DNA of 64,000 nt from Apteryx mantelli (lineage: Eukaryota > Chordata > Aves > Apterygiformes > Apterygidae), in assembly GCF_036417845.1 (NCBI RefSeq), contig NC_089978.1, forward strand, positions 124,030,183 through 124,094,182, read 5' to 3'. The notes beneath the pieces are model-generated. The model was given only the letters and a program-made list of their open reading frames with translations. It searched no databases and was not told the DNA's origin. Every line of letters begins with the position of its first letter. The first letter of the stretch is position 1. Positions 1 to 56,996 of the stretch are shown here, one piece after another. A program made the position numbers and the translations under genes.

Positions 1-719
1 CTAGATGTCTCTTTAAATTGTATCTGTATGTCTGCTGGACTTGCCCTCTGTATGACAATCTGCGATCTTAGATTCCAGCTTTCCATAAGTTAATTTTCAT
101 GAAATGGATCTATGTGAGCTTTGAGGTGTAATAGTAAGTATGAATATACCAATAAGCACAGTAATAGCTGCTATTACAAGCAAGCCGCCTAAAGTCTAGT
201 GCAGCTACTCCAAGCTTCTAAAAAGAAGTATACATAACAATGCACAGTTATTAATATTACTGTTCTTCAAGACAAACTAGAAGAATGTGCAGACATAAAG
301 TTAAATCTGATAGCTGGCAGGCAAAAAATGTGGGTTGTATTCCTCATTCACATAGCAATTTTCTGTGTGACTTTTGGCGAACAGCTTAATTTGGGCTTGG
401 CTCTCAGTTCCTCTGTCTGCACACTGATGATGATTATGAATTTCCTATGGAGGCTGAGGCTTAGGCAGCGTTTGTGAAATATTTTGACATCTTGTGCTGG
501 AAGGACCTCAGGATGACAAGTTGTCATTTCAAAGGAGAAACAACATTTGGGAGCCCTGTACCTTCTGTTTTGGCATGCAGCCCCCATAGTATTGCACATT
601 TGTTGTGGCCCCAGGGGTTTTGTACGCTTGGAGAAGTAACCTTAGAAATCTAACTTAAAATTGGGCATGGTGTTACTATTTTCCTGAAGACTGAACCCTC
701 TGTCTCCTTAATTTCACAG
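1..719 (+). other. MYH15: MYH15 intron upstream of first visible exon
   Basis: AT-rich intronic sequence ending in the acceptor at 719. I searched it for the missing first coding exon (initiator Met and acidic N-terminus before the visible KKKCW) and found none, so that exon is upstream of the window. Confidence 0.7.
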
Positions 720-47318
<46,599 letters not shown>

Positions 47319-47413
47319 ATACCGTCCGAGTTGGCAGATATGAGAAGATGCTTCATATAATCAGCTGCACAACTGAAAGCATAATTAGGAAAAAATAGGC
47401 ACTTACTTACAGA

Positions 47414-47419
47414 AATAAA
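47414..47419 (+). terminator. MYH15: MYH15 poly(A) signal candidate
   Basis: AATAAA about 95 nt after the stop codon is the likely poly(A) signal and predicts a short 3'UTR ending near 47,430-47,445. A second AATAAA at 47314-47319 overlaps the stop codon itself and would give an almost absent 3'UTR. Confidence 0.6.
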
Positions 47420-47822
47420 TATCAAGTGAAAATCCAAAGAAACCGTTTAGTGTATTCCATTTATTTCTTTGTATTTCTATTTTGCCTAGCCCCAAGGATC
47501 AATAAGAGATTACATTCTGCCAACTGCCCATTTCATTATGTTGGAACAAATCTTAATTGGCAGCTCTCTGACAAAATCAAAACCAAGGGTGAATCCAACC
47601 ATGCTTCACAGCCTTCTGTCCTTTACGTGCAGATAGCTAAAGCAGCATAGATTAAACTTATGCAGAGGAGAGCCCTTAAAATCCATAGCCACTTGCTGCT
47701 TACATCTGTCCTGCCAGCCAGCATCTGCACAAGTTTTGTAGGACAGCAAAATAGCAAGCAGTCTCTTCCCTTTACACTGGGAAAAAAAACCCTCAAAACC
47801 GAATCTTTTTCTTCTGTGAAAT

Positions 47823-47828
47823 TTTATT
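47823..47828 (-). terminator. HHLA2: HHLA2 proximal poly(A) signal candidate
   Basis: Minus-strand AATAAA about 180 nt beyond the farther stop candidate. A distal copy lies at 47460-47465. Which one is used cannot be told from the sequence. Confidence 0.45.
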
Positions 47829-48004
47829 TTCTTTTTAGGATACCCAAGTCCCAATCTTTCATTCAGACTCACCACACACAAATGTCAGTTGATTTGCACA
47901 TTCTTTCCGTCAGTTTCTTTGCTTGATACTGCTGCTCAGATAATTACATTTCCATTTGCTTCCGGCTGTAACTCAGCCCGGTAGGTCAAGGAAGTCTTTG
48001 TTCT

Positions 48005-51000
48005 TCAAGCTTCGTTTTTAGCAGCAATCTCAGGAGCATCTGTGTTTGCAGAGAGGGTTTTTCCTTTTGGTATGTCAAGGTGCTCAGATGACTTCTCTTC
48101 TTTTCTTGCAATTCTAGCCAAAGCAGAAATGTTTGTAAGAACTAGTGATGTGTAAAATTAATCTTCTGGTAGGAACAGAAAAAGACATGTTCCTTATAGA
48201 GGTAAGAGTATTTTCTGTTTCAACATTAGCTGAGTAAAAGAAGCATCCATGTAAGAGTGCAGAAACATTCCTGTTTCTTCCATCCATGCCTCCATCAGTA
48301 CAACAGAACTGTGTTAACCTGTAAGCTGTTCTGCTTCCTCTGATTATGGAATGTTAAAAGTGTCAAAAAGTCCCAAGTTAAGGGAATCTTGTCTAAATTC
48401 TTTCAAGCTTTGGTGTCTAAGGTTTTTCAATGAACTGGAACAGCTGCATCTCAAAAGTTGATTAGAGTTACAACTGACTAAAAAGAAACGTGCAAGAACA
48501 TGGGGGCAAAATGAGAAAAGATTGAGACTCAACCATTTTAGCGTTTGTTTGCTGATGCATATTTATCATCTCATGGTAACCACTGTAAAATGTCTCCTGA
48601 AGCTTTCCAAATTTGGGCAGTCAAAATCTTACAGCCCAGAGGAGTGCAAAGGTAGCTCTCTCTACGGTTAGGGCCATGCTGTCAACCACAGGAAGTTTTA
48701 CCTTAAAAAATAAGAGCAAAAGCTGTTCTTTTTTTGTTTTGGTTTTGTTTAAGAATACTCACTATAAATGCAAAGGAAGGACAGAGAATTCTGTAAAACA
48801 GATCCAGCCTCTTACCAATGCATGAGCATGAAATCCATTGTCACGGAATAACTTGGAAGCCTAGAGGTTGAGCTCTGTTCACCACAAGCGTTTAGTGCAA
48901 AAGTAAGATGGATGAGATGGTGTGGATGGAAGAGAGGGAGTAAGGCCCAAAAGCAAATAGGTCCAAATAGCCTTGAATTCTGACCAGCTCAGGAGTTAGG
49001 CTGAGGAATGAAAAAATTTGAGGCAAAGAAATTACAGAGATATGCAAGCAGTTGTCTTTATTGCAGCATGGGAATTGGATATAATTTTTGGCCCCACTGC
49101 AGACTAGGTCTGTGCACTGTTTGAGGGTCTTTGTGTTTGGGTTTTTTTTTTTCCTTAAATAAGAGAAAATTAAACAATGTTTGATTATTTTTAAAGCAGC
49201 TTATCAAAAGATATTTGTGAAGGGTAACCAACTTTCTGATCTTTTCATAAAGCATAGGAGAACATCTGGTCAAGGGAAAGGCACGCTCACATTGTTACAA
49301 CTAAAATACTATTGTGTAGAAGTACCAAGGAGGGCTTCTGGCCAAAGCAAAGAGCAAACATGAGGACAATTTTCTTATGCTTAGATATTTCTCATTTTAC
49401 ATTTTCAGTTTTTATTTGCATGCTTTTAAGCTATAGAAATCAAATTTATGTTTCGGTGAAACATTCAAGGTCTGAATTTCATCTTAATAGTACATTCAAA
49501 AATAACCCCCCTAATGACTGTACGTACCTTAAAGTAGCAATAGCCACAGGCTCCTATCACAGCCACTGGAATCATCACTCCTACCACAATTTTCCAGGTG
49601 GTATCTGAATTATTTGAACTTTCTTTAAAAATATAAATACCAAAGAGTTAAGTTCTTACACTGCAAAAGTAATGATGTTCGCTATTGTTCAATAAGTATA
49701 TCAAGCCATGATTTTTCTTTTATTTATAATTTTAAAACTATGATTTAGGGAGAACCTCTCAGTTTCTTTTTGATGTTAATAATGCAATAATGGCCAAATT
49801 ACTTGACTATAGTATAAGTAAAGACTTTAAATTGATACTTTAATGACTTAAGTGTGAATAGCTGAAAGCAGATTATTTTACTTAACTACACTGACACAGA
49901 ATTCTGTATGTTCTCAGATAATATTATTTGAGGACTTCTTAATTCAAGCGGTATTTAAAAACAATTAATTGCCTGGTCTGGTAAACACTGTCTCCAGGTA
50001 TAGTGCTATGTGCCATTAATAGTACTACTGATTGCCTACAGAACAACCCAGTAAGCGCTACTGAGCCTGGACCACAGATTTTATGATTTCTATTGTGAAA
50101 TATTTGCAACTTTCATCTAAAACATTTCCCAACTTTATGATGCAACCATGCAGTCCAGGTGAGCACAAGAAGCAGCAGATCCTGAAGTGGTAACAGCCTC
50201 CACAGAGAAGAGCCCAGTCTAGTAGAGGTCGGTCCTATATGGTACTGAGCCCCTCATCACTCCAGCAGATTTCAACAACCTGAAACCACTCAGACTCACA
50301 GGACTCATTCCTTTATTTTCTTTTTTTTTTTTTTAAATGGACGTTTCTTCCACTTTAGGTTTCCTTTCTGCTGCTGCGTCCTTTGAAAAATTTTTTTAAA
50401 ATTCTTCACTTCTCTGAAAACTCCCTATGGCTGTCCAGCCATGAAAAATTAAATTGCCAAAGCATTTAATCTAGTCATTGTTCTTAGCTTGGTTCTCTCC
50501 CCACATGCAGATGTATGCTTACATCTTGTCAGCTCTTTTGGTAGAGCTGGGACCTTCCTTTACACAAGGGAAGACCTCTGTAAATATTGCAAATCCATCT
50601 AATTTTTCCCATAAAAGTCTCCTTTACAGTATGCTTGGAAATCTTAGTGATGGTTGAGCAGCTGCTGTGCTATTACCACTATACATTATACTTATGCCCT
50701 ACTGTCTATATCCACTTACCCTATGCTTTCATTCTGTGCTGCCACGAGGATGCTAATCTCTTTGATAAATGTTTTCCCAATTCCATATAATGCATTTCTG
50801 GTCCATGAGTAGAAAAATTCTGAGTGGCACAATAATTTAGCCACTAAGGAGAGGATTTATATCATCCACAGCTGCTGTAAGGTCCCTCTGCAGCGAGGGG
50901 CTAGAGAAAGGCATTTGTAAAAGACAATTCTGAACAAATTTGGACTGGAGAGCTAGCTTTCCCTTTCCTCTGTTCCCTCTCTCTCTCCAGTAAATTTACA

Positions 51001-54000
51001 GAGAGCCTGATGGACTGCACACCTAAGTTAGGAGCATCAGTTGGGTGTGTAACGCCTTGGGGGTGTCCTGTACCCTCTGCTTCAGAGGTACAATATTAGG
51101 TTTACAGGATAAGGAAGATGATGCTGGATTTTGAGCTGCAAGGAAGTGTCTGACAGAACAGTTTTCTTTAAAATAACTCTCCTCCTCCTTCAGATTGCAT
51201 ATACCCATTGCCATTTAAAATATACTACATACCAGTGAAATGTTTTAAAACATAGCCCTAATCAAGTTTGTAGACTGAAACTAAGCTATCATGGGGGGGA
51301 GGGGAGGGAACACAACAATTTGCAGTTATTATTACTTATTCTATTCCCTTTTCTGCTATGTTGCCTTTATTTTTCAAGCCATACTACTGACTTGTTTCAA
51401 ATTCTCTTCTTGCTTAAAAAACTAAATGGTGAGCTCTATACCATTTTTTCTTTCAGGCTTTTAGGTGATTGCAAATAATTGCTTAAGATTCCTATGTGCT
51501 ATTGGTTGAATGGTTTTCCTGTTTCTACCTTCGAACTGCCAGTTCAAGGAGGCAGCATCCCAAACAGCATACTATTTTTGAACGAATTTGTAATTTGTTT
51601 TCACTATAATTTTAAAAAGCTGAAGTAAATTTTTAATCTTCAGTAAGAATTTTCAACAGGTGGGAAATTCAATCAGCAACTCTCCTTGAAACTGGAGATA
51701 ATGAAATAACTGTAGCTAAGAGTTCACAGCTGCAAATCTACTACAGCTCATAGAACTTAAGCATGCATACAAACATATGTATTTCTAAGTCTTAAAAAAA
51801 AAAAAGCTTTAAAAATATCAACAACTGTGTGTTCTCCTCAACAAGGTTTCTTCAGCAGGAAAAACTGTAGAGCAAATTTATACCACATTTTTGGGCTTCC
51901 CTGCGTGCTCCCCACTACCTTTAAAGCTCTGTATTTGCTATTAACACAGCATTTAGAAGGTGATTCTGTAAGTTGCTCTGAGCTCTCAGTTCTGAATGCA
52001 GTCAGCAGGAAATGATGGCATTCACCAGTTTTCAAACCTTTGACCATAATAAGCTGTTGATTGAAGAAATACAATCTTCCAGTCTTTAAATAAATACATT
52101 TTAGGTAACATTTTTTTCCCCTAGGACAACTCTAATACCATATCTCTTCTACCCACTTGTATCTATTGTGCAAGATGTTTTTTCTCAATATTTTACAGAT
52201 TTCTGATTGACCCTCTGCATTCCCCTCACTAGCTCCCATCCTCTGATGTGGAGACAGCAGTGACTTACCAACATGCAAAGTTCTCACAATAAGTTTTGTG
52301 TAGCGAGGTGTTGAAATATTACAAAGATATTCTCCACCGTCGTTTGCAGTAAGATTACTTAACATCAGTGAAAAGTCAGCTTGGTTAATTTGAGCTCGTG
52401 GCTGGTAAGAGTGAGATGTACCATTGAAGGAGGCCAGGACTGAAATGACTGCATTTCTGTTTATTGTCCAGACAACGCTGAAACCTTCAGTGTGTGAAGA
52501 AGTGTAATCAATGTATTCACAAGGAATTGCAGTGCTATTTCCTTCCACACTGGACAGTTGCTCTGAAACAGATAATTGAAAAACCCTCAGGAATATTTTG
52601 GAAAATATTTTAAAAGCTATTTAAATTTTTCTGAAATTTAAACTGATTGATTGTACTACAATTCTAAAAACATATTTCATTATTTTGATATTGTATTCGA
52701 ACATTACCGTAAGCTTCTACAAATATCTGAATTTGGATTTTTTTTTTAAGAGAGATATTAAGAAATGCAGGGGCTTTTCAGAACAAACCTACAAGAAAAT
52801 TCTGATTGGTATTAGTCTCTACTTATGAAAACTGGTTTTGTTTTCATTTGACTATTTCTCTTCTAATTGGTTTCAGTTTCTGGGAGACACTAATAAAAGT
52901 GATTCAGCCTAGTCTGAATATACTGTTTAAAGCAGCATGAAATTCTAAGTGTAAGGAGTGGAGAGAAAATGCAACTAATCAGATACCTGCATACTGAAAG
53001 AACAAAGCTGTTAAAACACAGTTTGCTTTATTAAAGTAATAAAATGATTATATTTAGTTTAAAAATACTATATTTAGTTAGAAATAACTTTTAGATACAG
53101 CAGCCTTAAGTCCTTTATCTGTGCTGAACACTTACATTCAATGAATGGCTTTTAAAAAAAGAAGGGAGGGAAAGGGCAGGTAATGGGCACTAATGTCTAA
53201 TGATTGTATAAAATACTAACATAGGATGAATTAATAACACAGCACAACTATCAATTTAACTGCAGGGATTTGCTGCAAAGGAAGGAAAAGCACAGAGCAG
53301 GCTGTGGTGGCTGGCAGCCCACTGGAGAGGAAACTAGTACGTTATTTTGACATGGTATACCCAGGCTTGGTTGGAGTGGGGCTGAAAGCCATTAGGGGAA
53401 AGCAAAACAAAACTGTACCCCATGCTGCTATTATCTAAGGAAAATGAAAGCAGTATATTCTCAAAGGGTTCCATTGAGACAATAGATGGATTTGCGTAAA
53501 TTCAAACAAAAATGTAATAAAATGTAGCATTTTCTCTTCCAGTTCAGAAGGACAAATTAATAAGAGACATTTATAGTGCACTTGTTACCTAATATGATAC
53601 CATACTTGAAACCTACCATAATTGCGCGCTATTGTAAATTAAAAACAATGTGCTTGTCTGAAAGTGTGTATATCAGATTGGGAACTGACAGAGTTCTGGG
53701 TACGTTAGGGAGAAATCAGGGCAATGGAGGCAGCCAAGCGTATCTGACAAGGGAACTGCTCTTGCATTGCTGTTGGTCCAATTAAGAAATATTTCCTAAG
53801 AGATACGTGAGGTTGAAAAGCTCCAGTTACTTACCGAACTGTATTTCCAGTGAATACCTGGGATTGCACGAGCAGGACAAAATGGGGACTTTAAATTTCA
53901 CAGCGCTGCTCTTCCTTAACTAACAAATAAGCTGCTGTTTGCCCAAATCTGAACAGTGCTTGCTGCTCTTCCTTCTCTTGCTCCCTCAACACTGAACCTG

Positions 54001-56370
54001 GGCGCGTAAGAACGCACTTTGAGTAAAAAGAAAAAATCAAACGGTACTGAACAAACTCAGGCAAAGAATAGGGAATGGACTGAGCAAGGAACATAGGTAT
54101 CTATAGCAGCAGTCAAACCTTCCCCTCCCTTGCATAACCCACATGTACACTAAGGCTTTCATGTATCTTGGCTCGGCTCAATAGAGTGCAAAGATCAATT
54201 ATTATGCACCTCTCAGAACATGAAACTGAAAAGGAAAAGAAGTTCAGAAAAAAGCCAGTGATCCAGTAATGGCACAGGAAGCGACTGTAGTTCGTTCCTA
54301 CCTTCCATCTTCCATTCAGCAGTCCACTCTTCATCAGCGAGGTAAATATGACACTGGTAAGAGGCAGATGTGTTTGCAATGTTCTGGACACTTCTAACAG
54401 TATAGAGAATTCCAACCCTGGTCTCCTCTGGATCTGTTTGTTGGATCAATGTGTTGCCTTGTGTCCAATTTATATGTGGCACTGGATAAGTAAGAAAGGC
54501 AGAGCACTTCAGCATCCTTTCTGTGTCTGTCTTTCGGTATTCCAGTGCATAATAAGGGAAAACTGTAAATATAAAGAAGTCCTATTACTTTCAAAATACT
54601 TTTTAATTTGAAGTGATTGGACTTTTGAAATATTATTGGGGCAAATGAACATAACTGAGAAAGAAATTTAATCTGTTTTGTTTCAGAAGACAGTATAGCA
54701 TTATTTACTGTCAATGCTGGGGTTTATACTGTTCTGAGAATCCACATTATGTATTTAAAACTCACGTACGCTATCTCATTACTCTTTAGAAATCACCATG
54801 CAGTAGGTTATGAGAACAAACTCTGCACTGTGATTTTTCAACAGAGAAAATGAATTGCATGGGAACACTAGCAGGCCAAAAAGGTGCTCTGTTGGGTTGG
54901 AGAATTTCAGTTCCATGTGACAAATAATATGGTGTAATCCAAATTCTATTGGTGCAATCCAAGCAGTTTTGATGTCTTACTGACCTCTAACGTGCAGCAC
55001 GACATCCTCTTCTGTTTTAGTTTGCTGTGTTCCCACATAGCAATGATAAAGGCCCCCATCAGTAAAGGTCAGGTTACTCAGTTTCAAGGAGGCATTTCCA
55101 GTACTGATGTCCTCGTGAAAAAGGAGCGTTCTGTTTCTGTAGTCCATGTCTTGGCTTCCTAGTTGATCCCTCTGGTAGTAGTAGCTGTGCACATTTTTGT
55201 CATTTTTCTTCCAGTAAATTACTACATCATTACCAGGTGGAAAAAAGCAAGGGAGGATGCAATCTCTAGAAAACTGTCCCGTTACTGTTTTCTGTTCTGT
55301 AGAACCTAAAGCACATAAATGTTACTGAATAAATTAGATTAAATCCAGTCTACATATATATTTCTGCTCCTCCTTTCCCCTGACAAAAATGCTCTGGCAA
55401 GTAGAACACTCCTACTGCTGGCTTCAACAACATGCTCTTTTAAGGATTTTCTGTAATCCTCAGCACAGGTCTCTGGGACAGGAAGGGAGGAGCAACAATG
55501 ATGTCTTTACTCCACTTTATTCCACTTAGTATTATAATGCAGGGCTCTGGTCTTCGAACTTGTAATCAGTTTAAGTAGGTAAACAGACTAAACACCTATA
55601 ACCTCACACACACCTATATGCAAACAAGCATGCTTTCACCTTAGCACCTGAGCTTCAAATGATTTCCAAAAGTACCACAAAAATACCACCAACATAAACC
55701 AGTTGAAGGAGTCCCCACCCTCAGGCTGCAGTTTGCCATTCACTTAAACCATCATATGGCCACATTGCAATGATCTGGGTTACAAATAAACCTCACATAG
55801 TTCCAAATGGTTGTATCATCACAAAAAAAAAAAACAGGATGCAATCGTGCAACTTCTTAAAATGGCTTCACCACCACAACTGCTGTCATGGAACTCTGTC
55901 ACAGCCTCCTGGGACAGTCCGGATTGCTTTTCCTCAGCCACTTCAGTGCAAAGTGAATCAATTTACTTCAAATCATTTTCAGTATTAGCTGACAATGACC
56001 AAGCTAGCTGACTTTGTACAGAAGTGGCTGCTGAGCAGTCGCACAATGGACTCCACCAGCTGAGCCGTGTGAAGGTGACCACTAGCAGAAAGGTGGAGCA
56101 CAGCCGGGGCGCTCAGTGTGTTCAATGACCACGGCCATTTGTGCAGTGACCTTCCAAACAGTCTTCTTTTGCTTCAAGAGTGCTTTACCTTAACACAGAT
56201 TCATTCTTTACCATTATTACTTTAACAGTGCTTCACTTAATTCACTATCAAAAAAAAAGTAGTAGTTGTCTTATCATTTTTCATAAACAAAATGTCTAAA
56301 ACCTACCCCAAACAGTAGAGCATATATGAAAGAAATAGATGAGAAGAGATGATATCTTCTGTTCTGTCAT
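48005..56370 (-). CDS. HHLA2: HHLA2 (B7-H7) B7-family immune ligand, whole coding region
   Basis: Type I membrane protein of the B7 family, which in humans engages TMIGD2 and KIR3DL3 on T and NK cells. Exons from 5' to 3' (minus strand): 56370-56307 signal, 55305-54985 IgV, 54562-54302 IgC, 52562-52269 IgV, 49622-49528 transmembrane, then a terminal exon from 48113. The five first exons give exactly 1,035 nt (345 codons) without a stop. The V-C-V layout, motifs such as NRT, GNASL and CYVGT in the first domain and GEYLCNIS in the third, and the place between MYH15 and IFT57 all match HHLA2. About ten N-glycosylation sequons are present. Human HHLA2 is 414 residues; here the simplest model gives about 354, the difference being mainly the cytoplasmic tail. 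Confidence 0.9.
48084..48113 (-). CDS. HHLA2: HHLA2 terminal coding exon, short-tail reading
   Basis: Acceptor TTGGCTAG is followed in phase 0, as the transmembrane exon demands, by NCKKRREVI and TGA. The basic KKRR directly after the membrane helix would act as stop-transfer sequence, and the complete protein would have about 354 residues. In another phase the same exon stays open to a TGA at 48005-48007 ([20 protein letters not shown] and on), but this needs an extra exon of suitable length. Confidence 0.5.
   Translation of the reverse strand, partial: NCKKRREVI
48816..48860 (-). CDS. HHLA2: HHLA2 possible 45-nt cytoplasmic exon
   Basis: Minus-strand segment between a modest acceptor (CAACCTCTAG) and a good donor (GTAAGAG). 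It is open in the required phase 0 and encodes [15 protein letters not shown]. It would lengthen the tail by 15 residues without changing the frame of the terminal exon. Supported only by splice signals and frame, with no homology recognised. Confidence 0.25.
49528..49622 (-). CDS. HHLA2: HHLA2 exon: stalk and transmembrane segment
   Basis: The 95 nt start two bases into a codon (phase match to the IgV exon) and encode [10 protein letters not shown] followed by the hydrophobic [20 protein letters not shown] and Lys. Donor GTACGT follows in phase 0. The 21-residue hydrophobic run is a plausible single membrane helix. Confidence 0.87.
52269..52562 (-). CDS. HHLA2: HHLA2 exon: second IgV domain
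   Basis: The 294 nt encode a third Ig domain: [46 protein letters not shown] and CNIS, ending IVRTLHVG. The NQSDFSMNL and [10 protein letters not shown] segments of human HHLA2 are the clear counterparts. Sequons NST, NGT, NLT and NIS are present. A membrane-proximal V-type domain separates HHLA2 from two-domain B7 members. Confidence 0.93.
54302..54562 (-). CDS. HHLA2: HHLA2 exon: IgC domain
   Basis: The 261 nt encode the middle C-type Ig domain: [20 protein letters not shown] with the B-strand Cys, [12 protein letters not shown], and ASYQCHIY with the F-strand Cys, ending AEWKMEG. Sequons NWT and NTS are present. Human HHLA2 has the same pattern (YPRPIITW, SSYEC, GRWTM). Confidence 0.92.
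54985..55305 (-). CDS. HHLA2: HHLA2 exon: first IgV domain
   Basis: The 321 nt encode one complete Ig V-type domain with B-strand Cys in ILPC, Trp in VIYWKK, and the F-strand [11 protein letters not shown]. Sequence such as [17 protein letters not shown] and YRNRTLLF is close to the equivalent human HHLA2 segment. Sequons NRT, NAS and NLT are present. This membrane-distal domain carries receptor binding in B7 proteins. Confidence 0.93.
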
Positions 56371-56403
56371 GTCTTCTTTGGTTGATAGTAGACCCACTTC
56401 TAA
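56307..56403 (-). CDS. HHLA2: HHLA2 exon: end of 5'UTR, start codon and signal peptide
   Basis: An acceptor with a good pyrimidine tract (ending TTATGTTGTCAG) precedes 56403. ATG is at 56370-56368 and starts [20 protein letters not shown] then WG, a hydrophobic secretion signal. Donor GTAGGT follows one base into a Gly codon, giving phase match to the IgV exon. The presence of an acceptor means at least one untranslated exon lies further upstream. Confidence 0.85.
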
Positions 56404-56969
56404 CTGACAACATAAAAGAAGGGGAAGAAAACCTGTTTAAATGCAGGTAAAAGGCTTATGCTAATCACATAATTTTCTTCGTATAGTATTTCAAGGACTG
56501 TAGGCCTTTGTAACAGGTATTTGTTCGTAACAGTTTAGGCTTAGATTTTCAGCTGTAAGGTCTTTAAGTAATGTTATATATCTTACAATGAATGAGGATC
56601 TCTCATCATCACATAATCCCTTGCAGATTTAAAGATTCTATTTATTTTAAATGTGTTTACCCTCAGTGTTCTTATAGGGTTAGTGAACGTTAATTATCAC
56701 AATTCATAAATATGACACTGAGGAAAAATGGTCAAGTGTTGTTTCCAAGAAAATGTAAGAAGTCCCTTAACAAGCCAGATTTTCCTAGTTTCTAAAATAG
56801 GCCCCTGATTACTGCAACATTTATCTTTCTGTGATGCGGAAATTTGCCTGCATTTTCAAAAATTGCAGATATAAAGAACTTTTCATGTTTTGCTCTTCAC
56901 TCGATTGAAAGGGCATAGGCTGGACTTCCAAAAATGTATACACAGAAATCTAGGGTAGAAATATGCATG

Positions 56970-56996
56970 AGGAGGAGGAGGAGAAGAAAGAGGAGG
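56970..56996 (+). repeat. Purine-only GAG-rich tract
   Basis: GGAGGAGGAGGAGAAGAAAG and neighbouring purines without pyrimidine, upstream of HHLA2. Confidence 0.7.

Larger units (their letters stand above)
47319..48004. other. Tail-to-tail region between MYH15 and HHLA2
   Basis: No gene of its own. It contains the MYH15 3'UTR from the left and the HHLA2 3'UTR from the right. Minus-strand AATAAA hexamers occur at 47823-47828 and 47460-47465; the plus-strand signal is at 47414-47419. If the distal HHLA2 signal is used, the two transcripts end within a few tens of bases of each other or overlap. Confidence 0.6.
48114..56306 (-). other. HHLA2: HHLA2 introns, overview
   Basis: Introns are 55306-56306, 54563-54984, 52563-54301, 49623-52268 and 48114-49527. 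They are AT-rich and hold short A/T runs and polypurine stretches. I see no further Ig-type exon; the three Ig domains are already accounted for. The last intron contains two candidate small exons (48816-48860 and 48763-48790). Confidence 0.6.

Noticed and set aside
1-719. First coding exon of MYH15 inside the window
   Set aside because: No Met followed by the expected acidic N-terminal sequence with a donor in the right phase was found.
48763-48790. 28-nt minus-strand candidate HHLA2 exon with strong splice signals
   Set aside because: Not listed as a feature because it would shift the tail frame and has no homology support; kept only as part of the tail finding.
53891-54094. Minus-strand frame in an HHLA2 intron that might be an additional domain
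   Set aside because: No Ig cysteine pattern and no fitting splice phases; the V-C-V set is complete without it.
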